Source of the DNA: Oehlia diaphana | Taxonomy: Eukaryota; Glomeromycota; Glomeromycetes; Glomerales; Glomeraceae | DNA length: 64,000 nucleotides | Assembly (NCBI GenBank): GCA_003833135.1 | Contig: QZLH01000101.1 | Span: 83,420-147,419, forward strand | Direction: 5' to 3' | Shown here: positions 59,283 through 64,000 of the stretch, in pieces | How positions within the stretch are numbered: the stretch's first letter is position 1 | Layout of the letters: each line of letters starts with the position of its first letter | The notes under the pieces: model-generated | Databases searched by the model: none | What the model was told of the DNA's origin: nothing | The model's input: only the letters and a program-made list of their open reading frames with translations | Made by a program: the position numbers and the translations under genes

Positions 59283-59670
59283 ATATATATAGATAACGAG
59301 TATTATTTAAAGTGGCATAAATTTTATTAGTTATTCAATTTTTATTATAATTAGTTAATTTAGATTTATTGAATTATTATTAATAATGTAATATAAATGG
59401 ACTTTTGATATAGTCTCTTTTTTTCTTTTTTACTGATAATTATATCCTCTTATCTATCTACAAATTGATCAAATACACTCACAGTTAACTGTATAAGAAA
59501 CAATAAAAAATAGTTTTTTTGCAAGTAATTATATATAAAGGGATAAGTTTACATATTCTTTATTAGTTAAAAAGAATGTTTATTTGAAAATCATATAATA
59601 ATTTGTATGAAATAAAATTCACCAATTTGTGCCAAAAGAGTTTCTGCAAATTGCTTTTTGGAATGTTTAT

Positions 59671-60077
59671 ATGGTGGCTGTCATCTATAAACCACACTAA
59701 TATTATGTAACTTTAAACTTTTATAATTTATAAATGCAACATAAAAAAAATCTAAACTGAATAAATAATAAAGCAACATTAACTGCACATTTTTATTAGT
59801 TCATTTTATAAGATTTAATAATAATATTAAGTAATATTATAGATCAAAAGTTAATAATTTTAATAAGTGATAATAGTAAAAATAGAAAATTTCAGACTAG
59901 TTTGCATGAAATTTTTATGAATTCCACAAAAATTCTATGAAATATTAGCAAAAAAATTTTTGCCACTTACATGGTAAAAATTATATTTAAATAAAGTACT
60001 ATAAAAATAAATTACATAATATAAGAAATAGATTTTTAAATTTTCAAACTGTGTGATTTATAAGTGACAGCTATCAT
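59671..60077. mobile_element. MITE-like element with GCTGTCA arms
   Basis: The left end ATGGTGGCTGTCATCTATAA, continuing ACCACAC, matches the reverse complement of the right end, ATGATAGCTGTCACTTATAA, continuing ATCACAC. About 27-base imperfect arms, 407 bp. No target duplication assigned; no ORF. Confidence 0.55.
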
Positions 60078-60135
60078 ATTTTTTAAGATATCAGAAATTT
60101 TTAGCATTTATTATCAAATATATATAGTTACACTT

Positions 60136-60382
60136 AAGGTTGCTTGCTGAAACCTAGGGGTTTAGGCAAGATGGCGTTTTGCCAAAAAGCGAAATTCTGC
60201 CAAAACTACTGTATATTAAAGTTATATTAAAAAACTGGTAAAACTCTGGAAAAAAGCGAAACTGCCGAAACTTATTATAAATGCTGAAACTGCCGAAACT
60301 TTACCGAAACTATAATAAATCTATAGTAAAATTTTGATGAAACTAATCGTAGGATTTTGAAGAGGTTTAGACAAGCAACCTT
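60136..60382. mobile_element. MITE with 10-bp target duplication
   Basis: AGTTACACTT immediately precedes (60126-60135) and follows (60383-60392) the element. The ends are AAGGTTGCTTGCTGAAACCT and, inverted, AAGGTTGCTTGTCTAAACCT. The interior repeats GCCGAAACT words. The 9-11-bp duplication size points to a MULE-type transposase. 247 bp; fresh-looking duplication suggests fairly recent insertion. Confidence 0.85.
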
Positions 60383-61453
60383 AGTTACACTTTAAATTTT
60401 TCAATAATATACATCCTTTATATTAATACTTATTTATTAATAAAAATTAATTTTTTTAAAAAAATTTATATTATATATTATATCTAAAACTTTAAATAGT
60501 TCAGATTGGTCTAGATTGAAAAGTAATCTAAGACCAGAATTTACATTTTTATATCGATTTTATATAAAAAAAATTAGTTGTGGTATTGCAATTCACCTTT
60601 TTATATAATTTTAATATAAAAAAATGGATTGCAATATTTCAAAAAAAATTTTTGCATCATTTTTTTTGATATTTTAATAAAAATCCTGAAAATTTTCAGG
60701 TTTCAGATAACCTAATATAATCTGACCTGACCTGACCCATTCAGAACTCTAAAAGTTCCTATTTAAAATAAGTTTAAAATTGATCAATAGTTACAAATAT
60801 ATATATTATTTTTTAACTAGGAAAATGGTAAACCGTTACATAGTCTAGAGCTTATCAGTATATAGGTAGATAATCCCATGCTTAATTAATGATCAAGATA
60901 ATTTTGTGTAATATAAGAACTAATTAAATATTGACTTAAAAAATAAGCAGATAGACAATGGGATATTTTGTATTACTACAGCTAGAACATATAGAGTCTT
61001 TCGTTATGTTCCAAACTAATAAAAATAAATTTAAAAAAATCTTTAATTTATTCCATCTTTCACTTTCAACCATCCACCTTTTCCAGTCTTTACATTATTT
61101 TATAATTTTTTTTATTACATAAATATTTTTAAAAAGTTTATTTTTACAATATTTATTTTTTTAATTATGTAATAAAATTATAAAATTATATATATTTGTG
61201 TAATAAATTTTATGTATCTGTGTAATAAATTTTACATGTCTATATAATAAAATTTATGTGTTCATGTAATAAACTTATACTAAAAATAGTAATAAATTTT
61301 ACAAATTTGTATAATAAACTTGTATTAAAAATTGTATAATAAATTTTACATATTTGTGTAATGTATTCATATAATAAACTTTGTACTAAAAATAGTATAT
61401 AATAATAATAAATTTTACAAAACTATAAATTTTATCTTATTCCTTAAACAGTA

Positions 61454-62172
61454 AGACACTGCAGGCAAATTTACCTGCAATTTTACCAAAAATTCAGTTC
61501 ACATCTAATTTTATGAAAAACAAAGTTATTTTAATAAAATTTTTTTTTGCAAAGTGCTTAAATCATAATTTATGTGACAATAATTATTATTTATTAATTT
61601 TATATTATAAGATTATAGATTTACTATTGGTCAAAAGTTGTATTTTTTAAATGACAAAAAATTTTAAAAAATTTTGCATTTAACTTTATTGATTTTATTA
61701 GAATTTGATTATAGCTATAGTAAAGCTTAATAGAATATGTAGATTTTGCTATAGGAAATAATGTTTATTATTATGAATTTTAATATTTAAAAGTGGTAAT
61801 TTGATTTTACATAGAACTTTAAAAAAATGCATTAAGTTAAATTATATTATCTCTATTTTGTTCATTAGATTTTGAAGTTTCATAATAAAAATAAATAAGT
61901 ATATTAAAATGCTTTGTAATAAAGTAGAATATTATGGTAAAGAAAATTAATTTATTATATAAAAATTCTGATATTATTTTTTTTAAAGTTTAAAGTTAAT
62001 TCATGTCTAATTTTAGTGATTAGTCACATATTGAACTATACAATTGATGCTTTGAATATAGGTCAATATAACTGTAGAATTATAGAATAATCCAAATCAT
62101 ATTGACAAAATTTGTGTTTAGATATACAGTAATTTATTTTAAAAATTGCAGGCAAATTTGCCTGCATTACCA
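61454..62172. mobile_element. Possible element with palindromic GCAGGCAAATTTGCCTGC ends
   Basis: CTGCAGGCAAATTTACCTGC at the left and TGCAGGCAAATTTGCCTGCA at the right are each palindromes. The flanking AATTTTACC/GGTAAT also match in inverse order, giving about 30-base arms around a roughly 715-bp AT-rich interior without an ORF. Target duplication not found. Confidence 0.45.
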
Positions 62173-62384
62173 TTTAAAGGATAATTACAAGTTACATTTT
62201 AAAATCCTGTTTAACTTTATCATATACTTAATAATTACATAAAAAAAATTTATCACAGAATTACATTTACATTTTTTAATTTATAAAGAATTTTACCTTA
62301 CAAATTCAGCCAGTTTTTTTTGATTTTTCTATGTAATTTTTACCTTAGATTTGTAAATGACCTCTATTGGAAGTAAGCGGAATC

Positions 62385-62650
62385 CTACCTAGATACAATG
62401 ACTTTCAATTAATTGTGCAATTATTTTGTAAAATTTTTAAAATATATCAAAATATATTTAAGGCATTTTTAAAATAAAATATTAAAATAATATTAAAGTT
62501 AATTAAATATAATAATAAAATAATAATAAATGTATTAAAATATTATTGTAATATTATTTTGAGTTATTTTTATAGACTTAGATACAATATAATTACAAAA
62601 TAATAATAAAAGTATAATAAAAATATTTTAATGTATTAAATGTATTTTAT
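62385..62650 (-). repeat. Dispersed AT-rich repeat, copy B (inverse of 3620-3925)
   Basis: The reverse complement carries TTGTATCTAAGTCTATAAAA and CATTGTATCTAGGTAGGATT with the same spacing as copy A. Similarity stops right after CATTGTATCTAGGT in both copies, which probably marks a real element end. Confidence 0.65.
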
Positions 62651-64000
62651 CAATTGATTAATCATATTAGTATAATAGAATAATATTAATAAATTCAAAC
62701 TGTCATGTATGAAAATACAAACATATATAGGGCAATATTTTCTTTTGAATAAAAGTTGTTAACATCTGAGTAGATCTAACAGTGAGTTTAGATTGTGTTA
62801 TCTGAAGTATTATTGAATTGATTATTAGTTTTTTAATAAACTTTTTGTGTATTTTACTTGTTTTATTTTCATATTTTGTCATTATTTATTTAAAAGATTT
62901 TCATTTTTAAGAGATTCTTACATTCATTGATAATTTTCTATTGGCAATTATTAGTGATACTTTTATATATTTTGTTATAAACATATACTCTTACTGCTTG
63001 ATCTTTTATCACAACTGATTAACTTGACATTTTTGATGTTAATTATCACTCAAACTAAAACAGTGATAATTTGGTGTCTTAGGTTATTTTTAGTAAAGTA
63101 GTTATTAAATATACTATTTCTGCTATGCTTCTTAACAAAAACTAAAATTGCTTTTTATTTTATATATATAATAAATAAAGTATATTTTTAATTAACTTTC
63201 ATAAAGGATTTTATAATTTAGCTCATATATTAATAAAAAATTTTAAAATGCTTAGTTTTGTAAAATAAATAAAGATTGAACATTTTTGATAATAAAAAGT
63301 CATTTTTCTAATAATTAATTCTTATTATTTAGTATTAAAAGAAACATAATAAAGAATTTGAATTTATAAGTTTAATATATAATTATTAGATAATTAATAT
63401 AATCTATGAGATATATAATAGATTATATGATTTAATAATAAATTAAAATATCTCTTCATATTGGCATGTTAAAAAATCACTAAAAAAATGAAAGTATAAA
63501 AAATATTTAATAATATTTTGATACAAATTAACTTTTTATATAATATTTTTATTAAAATAAAAAATTATTCAATTAAATTTAGCAATATAAATGATTAAGA
63601 AAATATAATATAAAAATATTATTTAATTTAAATTTACTATGATATTAATTAATTAATTGCATTTTTTAGAATTTTCATTTTAATAATATAAAATATAAAA
63701 GATTAAAAATATTAAATAAATAATAATATACTAATAATTATTAAATAAAAAAATAAATGGTCAAAAAATAATTATTGTATTTAGATAAATAATTAAATAT
63801 TTATTATTATTATTATTTTTATATATATAACAAAATTACTTATAAATTTAATGCTTTTTTTTCAATTTATTATTATAGATATATATGAAATTATAGAATA
63901 TTTTTTTATAAATAAATTTTATAATTAAATATATATATTAACATATATATAAATAATTTAGAAAATAAATATATTTTATATATTTTATATTAAAAGAATT
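62651..64000. other. AT-rich DNA, nothing recognised
   Basis: No frame or motif of note. The last kilobase is almost wholly A and T. Confidence 0.5.

Noticed and set aside
1..64000. CRISPR arrays, operons, ribosome binding sites, rRNA or tRNA genes
   Set aside because: The window is eukaryotic with spliced genes. I saw no spaced direct-repeat array and no tRNA or rRNA signature by eye.

Overview
The window looks like nuclear DNA of an arbuscular-mycorrhizal (Glomeromycotina, Rhizophagus-like) fungus; the lineage is my inference. It is very AT-rich. Genes carry many short GT-AG introns (mostly 50-200 bp) with GTAAGT-type donors. Long stretches are decayed DNA transposons, MITEs and simple sequence, and there are two assembly gaps (N at 10495-10794 and 55508-55839).

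Region by region. 1-6200 is repeat-rich: two copies of a CTGCA-rich repeat bracket a palindromic CGTT satellite, followed by a broken minus-strand primase/helicase-type ORF split by other repeats. 8317-9147 and 18448-19512 are two F-box genes of one family with Cys pairs, on either side of a six-exon AAAP amino-acid transporter (14645-17250); all three are on the minus strand. 21104-23385 holds a Crinkler-type gene whose C-terminal trypsin-like serine protease region is broken. 23985-24440 is a purine-strand minisatellite, 24490-26610 an AT desert, and 26622-29853 a heavily decayed MULE transposase carrying three separate nested MITEs.

32636-46313 is the gene-dense core. It contains a Vcx1-type Ca2+/H+ exchanger and an M18 aspartyl aminopeptidase in tandem on the plus strand. 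These converge with a 13-exon gene for an uncharacterised signal-peptide multi-pass membrane protein, which is followed by a 1044-residue fusion of a GDP-mannose 3,5-epimerase-like domain with two glycosyltransferase-like domains and membrane helices. A terminal exon of an otherwise missing gene lies at 48787-48923. Two tandem class I methyltransferase genes (51900-53102, 54002-55289) have an almost identical 3' flank. 55865-64000 is again repeat DNA with several MITE-like inverted-repeat elements.

The most unusual item is the epimerase-glycosyltransferase fusion, which would put nucleotide-sugar remodelling and sugar transfer on one membrane-anchored polypeptide. Next come the Crinkler-protease architecture, the primase/helicase relic, and the MITE family with a shared internal core nested in the MULE. 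Exon joins were worked out by hand from splice signals and frame. Multi-exon models were checked by requiring total coding lengths divisible by three. Family assignments rest on motif recognition, not on a search.
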